Of a stretch of 5,032 nucleotides of DNA, positions 1 through 5,032 are shown in pieces; position 1 is the stretch's first letter; the number at the start of each line of letters is the position of its first letter. The stretch covers positions 1-5,032 of the forward strand of contig JASKZU010000013.1 of the NCBI GenBank assembly GCA_030147455.1. The letters are read 5' to 3'. The notes below the pieces were generated by a model. It made no database searches. It was given only the letters and a program-made list of their open reading frames with translations, and was not told where the DNA came from. The stretch is from Planococcus sp. (in: firmicutes) (lineage in GTDB: Bacteria > Bacillota > Bacilli > Bacillales_A > Planococcaceae). A program made the translations under genes and the position numbers.

Positions 1-443
1 TGTCCTTCTGCTTGAAGGCGCCCTTTCATCATGGCGAGCGGTGCCATGAACAGCACAGCAAATGCACCGGCCCGGAGCAAGCCGGCAAGTGCCGGATCGC
101 CCATATGTCCGGCAAAAAAGCCGGCACCGGCATAGAGAACCAAAAAGGCGAAAACCGAAATGCCCGAAACAAGCCCAAATGCTGTACGTAAAACACCAGC
201 ATGGGCGGACGCTGGCCGTTCAGCCAACAGCTTGGATACAGCCACCGCAAACCCATAGGAAGTCCAAATACCGAAAATCGCAACAAACGGATAAACTTGC
301 TGGTAAATATAAAACCCTTCATCCCCAACCAGATTTTGAAACGGCACCCGGTAAACGGCGCTCAGCAGCTTGACAAAAAAGCCGGCCAGCGTCAAAAGTG
401 CCGCTCCTTTCATAAAGGCTTTCATGGAAGATTGCGTCGTCAT
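1..443 (-). CDS. yabM: SpoVB/YabM-like polysaccharide flippase (MATE/MOP superfamily), N-terminal part
   Basis: The 5' end of a gene that runs off the left edge; about 147 residues are visible and there is no in-frame stop. The protein starts MTTQSSMKAFMKGAALL and has about four hydrophobic segments, at roughly residues 13-30, 48-70, 84-110 and 118-135. The stretch FQNLVGDEGFYIYQQVYPF after the first segment resembles the conserved loop of the SpoVB/YabM/MurJ-like family in Firmicutes, whose members are usually 500 or more residues with 12-14 membrane helices. These proteins are thought to flip lipid-linked envelope precursors across the cytoplasmic membrane; the substrate of YabM itself is not established. 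The ATG at 443 is chosen because GGAGG lies 10 bases upstream, just behind the mfd stop. In-frame ATGs at codons 7 and 11 are less well placed. The gene follows mfd by 16 bases, so co-transcription is likely. The family call is firm; the exact orthologue (YabM rather than SpoVB or YkvU) rests mainly on position next to mfd. Confidence 0.85.
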   Translation of the reverse strand, partial: MTTQSSMKAFMKGAALLTLAGFFVKLLSAVYRVPFQNLVGDEGFYIYQQVYPFVAIFGIWTSYGFAVAVSKLLAERPASAHAGVLRTAFGLVSGISVFAFLVLYAGAGFFAGHMGDPALAGLLRAGAFAVLFMAPLAMMKGRLQAEG

Positions 444-453
444 TCTCTTACTG

Positions 454-458
454 CCTCC
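454..458 (-). promoter_or_regulatory. Ribosome binding site of the yabM-like gene
   Basis: GGAGG on the minus strand, one base after the mfd TGA stop and 10 bases before the ATG at 443. It fixes the start of the flippase gene. It also lies within the footprint of a ribosome terminating on mfd, so translational coupling is possible (inference). Confidence 0.7.
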
Positions 459-459
459 G

Positions 460-3400
460 TCAACCGACTGACGCCTCTTCGCGAAGCGAGTTCGACAAGA
501 TTTCCATCATGCCTTCGAGCACATCAAACGGATGCTGCTTGCCGGCTTTTTTGCCGTCTACCGTCAAGACCAATGCCTGGTTCGCCATGGAGAAGCCGAC
601 TGCCCGCCCATAAGCGCTGGATGCGGCCACCGCTTGGCCGCCATCGATCGATTGTGTGCCTGCTTCGCTCAATTTGATGGTCACGCGGTCGCCTTGCTGC
701 TTGATCGATTCAACGCCGGTCGCGCGTGCCCATACTTTCATACGGGCAATCCGCAGCAATTGCTCGGCTTCGATCGGCAAATCGCCGAAGCGGTCGATCA
801 GTTCGTCCTGAAGGTCGGCCATTTCTTCGGCCGTCTCCATATTTTTCACGCGCTTGTACATTTGAATTTTCTGGTACCCATCTGCGATATAGCTGTCCGG
901 GATATAAGCATCTTCTGCGAGTGAGATCTCCACTTCCGGCACCACTTCTTTTTTCATGCCGGTGCGGCGCTCTTCAATCGCTTCTTCGAGCATTTGCGAA
1001 TACAAGTCAAAGCCGACCGAATCGATAAAGCCATGCTGCTGGGAACCGAGCAAGTTGCCCGCTCCGCGAATCGACAAGTCGCGCATCGCAATCTTAAAGC
1101 CGGAGCCGAGTTCGGTAAATTCCTTGATTGCCATCAACCGTTTTTCCGCAACATCGGTCAGTACTTTGTCGCGCTGGTACATAAAGTACGCATACGCCAC
1201 ACGGCTTGAACGCCCGACGCGCCCGCGTAATTGGTAAAGCTGCGACAAGCCCATGCGGTCCGCATCGTAAACGATTAACGTGTTGACGTTCGGGATATCG
1301 ATGCCGGTTTCAATGATTGTCGTCGTAACGAGCACGTCATATTCACCGTCCAAAAATCCGAGAATGATCGATTCGAGTTCAGATTCGGTCATTTGCCCGT
1401 GGGCATAGCCGACGCGCGCTTCCGGAACCAGCTGCTGGATCTCGTCTACTTTTCGAGTCATGTCATCAACCCGGTTGTATAGGTAAAATACCTGACCGCC
1501 GCGCGCCATTTCGCGTTCGATCGCCTCGCGTACAAGCCCGCCGTTATGTTCCATGACATAGCTTTGCACCGGGAATCGGTTGGCGGGCGGCGTTTCGATA
1601 ACAGACAAATCACGTACGCCAATCATCGACATGTGAAGCGTACGCGGAATCGGCGTTGCCGTGAGCGTCAATACATCGACTGTTGCCTTCAGTTGTTTGA
1701 TTTTTTCTTTATGCGTCACCCCAAAGCGCTGTTCTTCGTCAATGATCAACAGCCCTAAGTCTTTATAAAGAACGTCTTTTGACAAAATCCGGTGCGTGCC
1801 GATCACGACATCGACCGAACCGTTTTTTAGCCCTTTAACTGTTTCGGCTTGCTGCTTTTTCGAACGGAAGCGGCTCATAAGGCCCACTTCGATCGGATAG
1901 TCTTTAAAGCGTTCGCTCATCGTTTCAAAGTGCTGCTGGGCAAGAATCGTCGTCGGCACCAAAAAGGCTACTTGCTTCCCGTCGAGCACCGCTTTAAAAG
2001 CCGCCCGGATGGCTACTTCGGTTTTCCCGTATCCGACATCGCCACAAATTAAACGGTCCATCGGGCGTTTGCGTTCCATGTCTTTTTTCACTTCTTCGAT
2101 TGACCGCAGTTGATCGACCGTTTCCTCATATGGGAACTCGGTTTCGAATTGGCGTTGCATGTCCTGGTCTTCCGTAAATGCAAAACCTTCAAGTGCTTCG
2201 CGCTCGGCATACAGCTTGATCAAGTCATCCGCAATGTCCTGTACGGCGGCTGATACTTTCGTGCGCGTCTTTTTCCATTCAGCGCCGCCCATTTTATGGA
2301 GCTTCGGCTCTTTTTCCTCTGAAGCGATATACTTCTGGACCAAATCGATTTTATCAACCGGCACAAACAACTTGTCTTCGCCTTTGTAAACGATGTGGAG
2401 ATAATCTTTATGCACACCGCCGCTCTCGAGTGTTTCAATGCCGACAAAGCGGCCGATGCCGTGGTGGATATGGACGATATAGTCGCCCGGCTTAATTTCC
2501 GAGTAGCTTTTGATGCGCTCGGCATTCGTCAGCTTTTGCGCACGGGTCTTTTTCTTCGGCTGCTTTTTAAACAATTCCGCGTCCGTCACGAGTGCCATAC
2601 GCTGCAGCGGCATTTCAAAGCCGCCAGACAACTCCCCGTCCACCAAGTAGATCTTGCCGTCCTGCAGTTCAGTGGAATCGGTGATGATTTCCGCTTCCAT
2701 GCCGTAATCGTCCAGCACCGAGCGGACTTTTTGAAGGCGCTCCTCGCCGCTTGCGACGATAAATACGCGGAATTTTCCGAGCGTCCAGCGTTCCATTTCA
2801 TTTTGCAGCAAATTCATTTGCCCATGGAACGATTGCATCGGCTTGCACGAATAGGCAATTGATTTTTTGATTGTAACGAGCGGGAACGTGCGGGTAAACA
2901 GCGACAGGAAATTAACCTGCTGCTTTAGTTTCGCCAGCACATCGCGAAACGGATAAGCAAGCGGCACGTCGTGAAGAAACTTTCCTTCTTCAAGCAGCGA
3001 GATGGTCCATTCAGCTTCCTCGCGCTCCAGTGTTTCGGTCATTTCCTGGATGCGTCCAAGCTCATCGAAAAACACTAGCCCGTCCGCAGGGAAGTAATCC
3101 CCGAGACAAGCGGTTTGCGTCTCGACCAGCGCAGCGTATTTTGCCAGTTGCTCGGGATCGTTGCCGCTTCGGAGCGTTTCGATATCGTGCTGGATATTCT
3201 GAAGCATCAGCTCTTTTGTTTCATCGCTTTTCAGTTTTTTCAGACTCGCCGCAAGTTGGTCTTCCAAACGGTCGGCCAGCAGCCGTTTTTGCCCAGCCGA
3301 CAGCACCAGCTCTACAGCCGGCAAAATGCACAGCGAATCGATTTTCTCGAGCGAGCGCTGGTCTTCTGCAGAAAACAGCCGGATTGAATCTACTTCCGTA

Positions 3401-3993
3401 TCAAATAATTCAATGCGCACGGGATGCTCGAAATGAAGCGGATACACATCCAAAATACCTCCGCGTAAAGCGAATTCGCCTGGAGACGTCACCATGGTGG
3501 TGCGCGAATACCCCATTGCTACAAGCTTTAACAGCCACGTTGCTGTATCCAGTTCTTCACCGCCCTGAACGCGCAGCGTGGCGCCTTCCCACTGCTCGGC
3601 AGATGGCAGCAGCTTGCGCATGCCGGAAACCGGTGTGACATAAATGCCTTTTCCGGTCGACTTCATATGATTCAGTGTATCGATGCGGTGGGCGCGCAGT
3701 TCAGGTCCTGAAAAAGACACGTCCGCAGCAATTGTTTCTTCAGCTGGATATAAATGTACAAGTGCTTCCCCGAGCAGCCGCACCAAGTCATCGTAAACAC
3801 GCTGGGCATGAAGCAAGTTCGGTGTCACCACCAGCAAGGGCTTGTTCTGCGTTTCATAGACTGCCTGGTAGAAAATTGGGCGGGCGCTGCCGGACAGCCC
3901 AGAGAGAAGCTGGTGATCCTGTCCTTTGGTAAGATCGGCAATAAATCGTTGTGTATGGGAATCCCCTAGAAATGTCTGCAGGATATGCTGCAT
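460..3993 (-). CDS. mfd: Transcription-repair coupling factor Mfd
   Basis: Complete, 1177 residues, the usual length for Bacillales Mfd. Mfd is a cytoplasmic DNA translocase that pushes or removes RNA polymerase stalled at lesions and recruits UvrA for nucleotide excision repair. Domains in order: UvrB-like module, about 1-350, with a degenerate nucleotide-binding loop (SGLSGSARPIF, 31-41) in place of a true Walker A; a linker domain; the CarD-like RNA polymerase-interacting domain from about 495 to 560 (KPGDYIVHIHHGIGRF at 501-516); and the RecG-like superfamily 2 motor from about 600. The motor shows Walker A GDVGYGKT (651-658), DEEQ (752-755), TATPIPRTL (778-786) and QLRGRVGR (921-928). 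The TRG translocation motif follows around 931-985 (RDLSIRGAGNLLGSQQHG), then the C-terminal TRCF/D7 domain (YIPDSYIADGYQK, from 1030). All motor motifs look intact. The ATG at 3993 has AAGGAGG (4001-4007) seven bases upstream. A terminator separates it from pth upstream, and a flippase gene follows 16 bases after its stop. Confidence 0.99.
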   Translation of the reverse strand: MQHILQTFLGDSHTQRFIADLTKGQDHQLLSGLSGSARPIFYQAVYETQNKPLLVVTPNLLHAQRVYDDLVRLLGEALVHLYPAEETIAADVSFSGPELRAHRIDTLNHMKSTGKGIYVTPVSGMRKLLPSAEQWEGATLRVQGGEELDTATWLLKLVAMGYSRTTMVTSPGEFALRGGILDVYPLHFEHPVRIELFDTEVDSIRLFSAEDQRSLEKIDSLCILPAVELVLSAGQKRLLADRLEDQLAASLKKLKSDETKELMLQNIQHDIETLRSGNDPEQLAKYAALVETQTACLGDYFPADGLVFFDELGRIQEMTETLEREEAEWTISLLEEGKFLHDVPLAYPFRDVLAKLKQQVNFLSLFTRTFPLVTIKKSIAYSCKPMQSFHGQMNLLQNEMERWTLGKFRVFIVASGEERLQKVRSVLDDYGMEAEIITDSTELQDGKIYLVDGELSGGFEMPLQRMALVTDAELFKKQPKKKTRAQKLTNAERIKSYSEIKPGDYIVHIHHGIGRFVGIETLESGGVHKDYLHIVYKGEDKLFVPVDKIDLVQKYIASEEKEPKLHKMGGAEWKKTRTKVSAAVQDIADDLIKLYAEREALEGFAFTEDQDMQRQFETEFPYEETVDQLRSIEEVKKDMERKRPMDRLICGDVGYGKTEVAIRAAFKAVLDGKQVAFLVPTTILAQQHFETMSERFKDYPIEVGLMSRFRSKKQQAETVKGLKNGSVDVVIGTHRILSKDVLYKDLGLLIIDEEQRFGVTHKEKIKQLKATVDVLTLTATPIPRTLHMSMIGVRDLSVIETPPANRFPVQSYVMEHNGGLVREAIEREMARGGQVFYLYNRVDDMTRKVDEIQQLVPEARVGYAHGQMTESELESIILGFLDGEYDVLVTTTIIETGIDIPNVNTLIVYDADRMGLSQLYQLRGRVGRSSRVAYAYFMYQRDKVLTDVAEKRLMAIKEFTELGSGFKIAMRDLSIRGAGNLLGSQQHGFIDSVGFDLYSQMLEEAIEERRTGMKKEVVPEVEISLAEDAYIPDSYIADGYQKIQMYKRVKNMETAEEMADLQDELIDRFGDLPIEAEQLLRIARMKVWARATGVESIKQQGDRVTIKLSEAGTQSIDGGQAVAASSAYGRAVGFSMANQALVLTVDGKKAGKQHPFDVLEGMMEILSNSLREEASVG

Positions 3994-4066
3994 GAAGATT
4001 CCTCCTTCCTGTAGAAAATAAGCCGTTTAATGACTTTTTTACCCGATTAAAATTGGCGGGAAACGG
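3994..4066 (-). promoter_or_regulatory. mfd leader with strong ribosome binding site and possible promoter
   Basis: The gap between the pth terminator and the mfd start. AAGGAGG at 4001-4007 is a near-perfect Shine-Dalgarno sequence, seven bases from the ATG. Because a strong terminator precedes it, mfd probably needs its own promoter here or depends on read-through. The best -10 candidate is TTTAAT (4046-4051), five of six matches to TATAAT, but no convincing -35 sits 16-18 bases upstream of it. The ribosome binding site is clear; the promoter is a weak inference. No open frame of the size of fin (about 76 codons in Bacillus) fits here. Confidence 0.4.
4023..4066 (-). repeat. Imperfect nested inverted repeat in the mfd leader
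   Basis: On the minus strand CCGTTTCCCG (4057-4066) can pair in two blocks: CCCG with CGGG (4042-4045), and CCGTTT with AAACGG (4023-4028). The 5' arm is continuous and the 3' arm is split by 13 A/T-rich bases. No T-tract follows, so this does not look like a terminator. It could be a leader RNA fold or chance. Confidence 0.3.
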
Positions 4067-4097
4067 AAAAAAGCTTTGGACGCCTATGCGCCAAAGC
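4067..4097 (-). terminator. Intrinsic terminator after pth
   Basis: On the minus strand GCTTTGG (4091-4097) pairs with CCAAAGC (4073-4079), extended by an inner CGC/GCG stem (4088-4090 with 4081-4083) around an ATAG loop, with one bulged T at 4080. Six Ts follow (4067-4072). The stem begins two bases after the pth stop codon. It is a convincing Rho-independent terminator that should largely insulate mfd from pth. Confidence 0.9.
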
Positions 4098-4099
4098 GG

Positions 4100-4663
4100 T
4101 TATGCTCCGTTGAATTCGTTCATGACTTCCTTGAAAGGCTTTTGAAGCCAATAATTGCAGGCCTCTGCACTTTTTTTGACCGCGTGTGCCATCTCCGGTT
4201 TTTCTTCGTCGCGGAAACGGGCCAGCACATAGTCCGGCACTTTCATGCCTGCAGGCGGGCGGCTGATGCCAATGCGCATGCGGTTAAACTGCTGGGTGCC
4301 GAGGTGCTGAATCAATGACTTGATGCCGTTATGGCCGCCTGCACTGCCTTTTTGGCGAAGCCTTAATTGCCCGGTCGGCAGATCCAGGTCGTCATAGATG
4401 ACGACAATATCTTCAAGGTCGACGTTATAGTAATTCATTAGCGGGCCGATGCATTCACCGGATAAATTCATATAAGTAAGCGGCTTGACGAGCATCACTT
4501 TTCCTTCAGGCCGGTGGATGACCGAATACATGCCCTTGAATTTAGACTGTGTAAGCGGCGCATTCCAATCGGATGCCAAGCGGTCGATGACGCGAAAGCC
4601 GATATTATGGCGTGTATCTTCGTATGTTTTGCCTGGATTGCCCAAGCCGATGATCATTTTCAT
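4100..4663 (-). CDS. pth: Peptidyl-tRNA hydrolase (Pth, SpoVC)
   Basis: Complete, 187 residues, the normal length for bacterial Pth. The cytoplasmic enzyme cuts the ester bond of peptidyl-tRNAs released prematurely from ribosomes, recycling the tRNA; it is generally essential in bacteria. The family signature is intact: GLGNPGKTYEDTRHNIGF (6-23) holds the substrate-binding Asn9 and catalytic His19 (Escherichia coli N10 and H20). TYMNLSG has Asn66 (N68), YDDLDLP has Asp91 (D93) and GGHNG has Asn112 (N114). The ATG at 4663 is supported by AAAGGAG at 4670-4676, six bases upstream, and MKMIIGLGNPG is a typical start. It lies between two terminators and has a candidate promoter 30 bases upstream, so it probably forms a single-gene unit. 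In B. subtilis the orthologue is called spoVC after a sporulation phenotype; that role need not apply here. Confidence 0.99.
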   Translation of the reverse strand: MKMIIGLGNPGKTYEDTRHNIGFRVIDRLASDWNAPLTQSKFKGMYSVIHRPEGKVMLVKPLTYMNLSGECIGPLMNYYNVDLEDIVVIYDDLDLPTGQLRLRQKGSAGGHNGIKSLIQHLGTQQFNRMRIGISRPPAGMKVPDYVLARFRDEEKPEMAHAVKKSAEACNYWLQKPFKEVMNEFNGA

Positions 4664-4694
4664 AGCAAACTCCTTTTGGTTCTTCGCTGCCTCT

Positions 4695-4721
4695 AGTTTA
4701 CCACAACCTGCGCCCGTACAA
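4695..4721 (-). promoter_or_regulatory. Candidate sigma-A extended -10 promoter for pth
   Basis: On the minus strand TGG precedes TAAACT (4695-4700), four of six matches to TATAAT, giving an extended -10 element. TTGTAC (4716-4721) is a poor -35 at a short 15-base spacing, which an extended -10 can tolerate. Transcription would begin near 4688, leaving a leader of about 25 bases that includes the pth ribosome binding site. The terminator just upstream makes a promoter here likely; the exact boxes are inferred. Confidence 0.5.
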
Positions 4722-4754
4722 AAAACAGGGACTGCGTAGTGACAGTCCCTGTTT
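4720..4754 (-). terminator. Intrinsic terminator after rplY/ctc
   Basis: On the minus strand AAACAGGGACTG (4743-4754) pairs perfectly with CAGTCCCTGTTT (4723-4734) around an eight-base loop (4735-4742). The T-run (4720-4725) overlaps the last three base pairs of the stem. A 12 bp perfect stem with six Ts, 14 bases past the L25 stop, is a strong Rho-independent terminator. On the plus strand only three Ts follow the stem, so it is probably not an efficient bidirectional terminator. Confidence 0.93.
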
Positions 4755-4768
4755 GGGCATTATGCTGC

Positions 4769-5032
4769 TTATTCTTTTGAATCTTCGTCGGAATCGTTTC
4801 CGCCGTCACCAATTACTTCAGGCTCATTGCCTTCGTCTGGCGTTTCAAGCTCATCCATTTCTTCCTGCGTACGCGGTGCTGTAACAGAAACGAGAAGGAA
4901 GTCATCTTCGTCCAGAAGTTCAAAGTTGAATTGGCCGCGGATATCGCTGACCGACAATGATTCGCCGATTTGCAATCCGCTGACATCGATATCCAATGAA
5001 TCCGGGATATCGCTTGGTTTTACGCGAATGTT
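4769..5032 (-). CDS. rplY: Ribosomal protein L25, Ctc/TL5 type, C-terminal part
   Basis: The last 87 codons of a gene whose start lies beyond the right edge. The frame is open to the edge, so the TTG at 4996 is internal and should not be taken as a start. The visible NIRVKPSDIPDSLDIDVSGL, followed by QIGESLSVSDI, matches the C-terminal beta domain of the two-domain Ctc/TL5 L25 proteins, which bind 5S rRNA in the large subunit through the N-terminal domain (not seen here). After about residue 60 of the visible part the chain becomes a strongly acidic, probably disordered tail (EVIGDGGNDSDEDSKE at the end), common in Bacillales members. In B. subtilis ctc is a general-stress gene under SigB; its promoter lies outside this window, so that regulation cannot be judged. 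It sits directly upstream of pth, as in other Bacillales, and is closed off by its own terminator. Confidence 0.95.
   Translation of the reverse strand, partial: NIRVKPSDIPDSLDIDVSGLQIGESLSVSDIRGQFNFELLDEDDFLLVSVTAPRTQEEMDELETPDEGNEPEVIGDGGNDSDEDSKE

Noticed and set aside
29..328. A 99-codon minus-strand open frame within the first 330 bases
   Set aside because: It is out of frame with the flippase gene that starts at 443. The frame from 443 gives a coherent multi-helix protein with a family-typical loop and a good ribosome binding site.
201..677. A 158-codon plus-strand open frame spanning the mfd-flippase junction
   Set aside because: It is antisense to the 3' end of mfd and the start of the flippase gene, which together explain this DNA. 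Its composition is low-complexity Arg/Ser/Pro/Leu.
2395..2862. A 155-codon plus-strand open frame opposite the RNA polymerase-interacting region of mfd
   Set aside because: Same reasoning: full overlap with a conserved coding region, His/Arg/Phe-rich composition typical of antisense frames, and no recognisable family.
3030..3638. A 202-codon open frame on the plus strand, opposite mfd
   Set aside because: It lies entirely antisense to an unmistakable, intact mfd. Its translation is rich in Arg, Pro, Ala and Ser with no recognisable domain, as expected of a shadow of G+C-biased third positions. No ribosome binding site or promoter stands out.
4023..4066. A riboswitch or T-box leader before mfd
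   Set aside because: The leader is only about 70 bases, has no recognisable riboswitch or T-box sequence, and no second terminator precedes the mfd ribosome binding site.
4769..4996. A short 75-residue acidic protein starting at TTG 4996
   Set aside because: The frame is open upstream to the window edge and the upstream residues (NIRVKPSDIPDS) continue the L25 Ctc/TL5 domain, so this is an internal codon of a truncated-by-window gene.
1..5032. A novel defence, mobile or biosynthetic system
   Set aside because: Every coding stretch is explained by four conserved housekeeping families. There are no transposase or integrase genes, direct-repeat arrays, attachment-site-like repeats, tRNA genes or abrupt composition changes.

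Overview
The window holds four genes, all read from the minus strand. In transcription order (right to left) they are: the 3' end of a Ctc/TL5-type ribosomal protein L25 gene (rplY/ctc), complete pth (peptidyl-tRNA hydrolase, called spoVC in Bacillus), complete mfd (transcription-repair coupling factor), and the 5' part of a SpoVB/YabM-like membrane flippase gene of the MATE/MOP superfamily. The order, the strong AAGGAGG-type ribosome binding sites and the protein sequences point to a Firmicute of the order Bacillales. Base composition near half G+C is well above that of Staphylococcus. In the Bacillus subtilis arrangement, fin (yabK) lies between pth and mfd, and spoVT lies between mfd and yabM. 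Neither is present here: the gaps are only 106 and 16 bases. A non-sporulating Bacillales such as Planococcus or a relative is the best guess. That placement is inferred from memory of gene order, not from a search.

Layout: 4769-5032 is the L25 C-terminal domain with an acidic tail. 4720-4754 is a strong intrinsic terminator, and 4695-4721 is a candidate extended -10 promoter for pth whose upstream edge abuts the terminator T-tract. 4100-4663 is pth, and 4067-4097 is a second intrinsic terminator immediately after its stop codon. 3994-4066 is the mfd leader, with an excellent ribosome binding site, a weak possible -10 and an imperfect inverted repeat. 460-3993 is mfd. The membrane protein gene starts at 443, 16 bases after the mfd stop, and runs off the left edge.

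The two terminators divide the window into three probable transcription units: L25, pth, and mfd plus the flippase. L25 and Pth are translation functions (ribosome assembly or 5S rRNA binding, and peptidyl-tRNA recycling). Mfd clears stalled RNA polymerase and recruits nucleotide excision repair. The flippase homologue is a cell-envelope function that probably shares a transcript with mfd through conserved neighbourhood rather than a shared pathway. I see no mobile element, CRISPR array, RNA gene or novel system. This is a conserved housekeeping region, and its notable points are the missing sporulation genes and the compact regulatory gaps.
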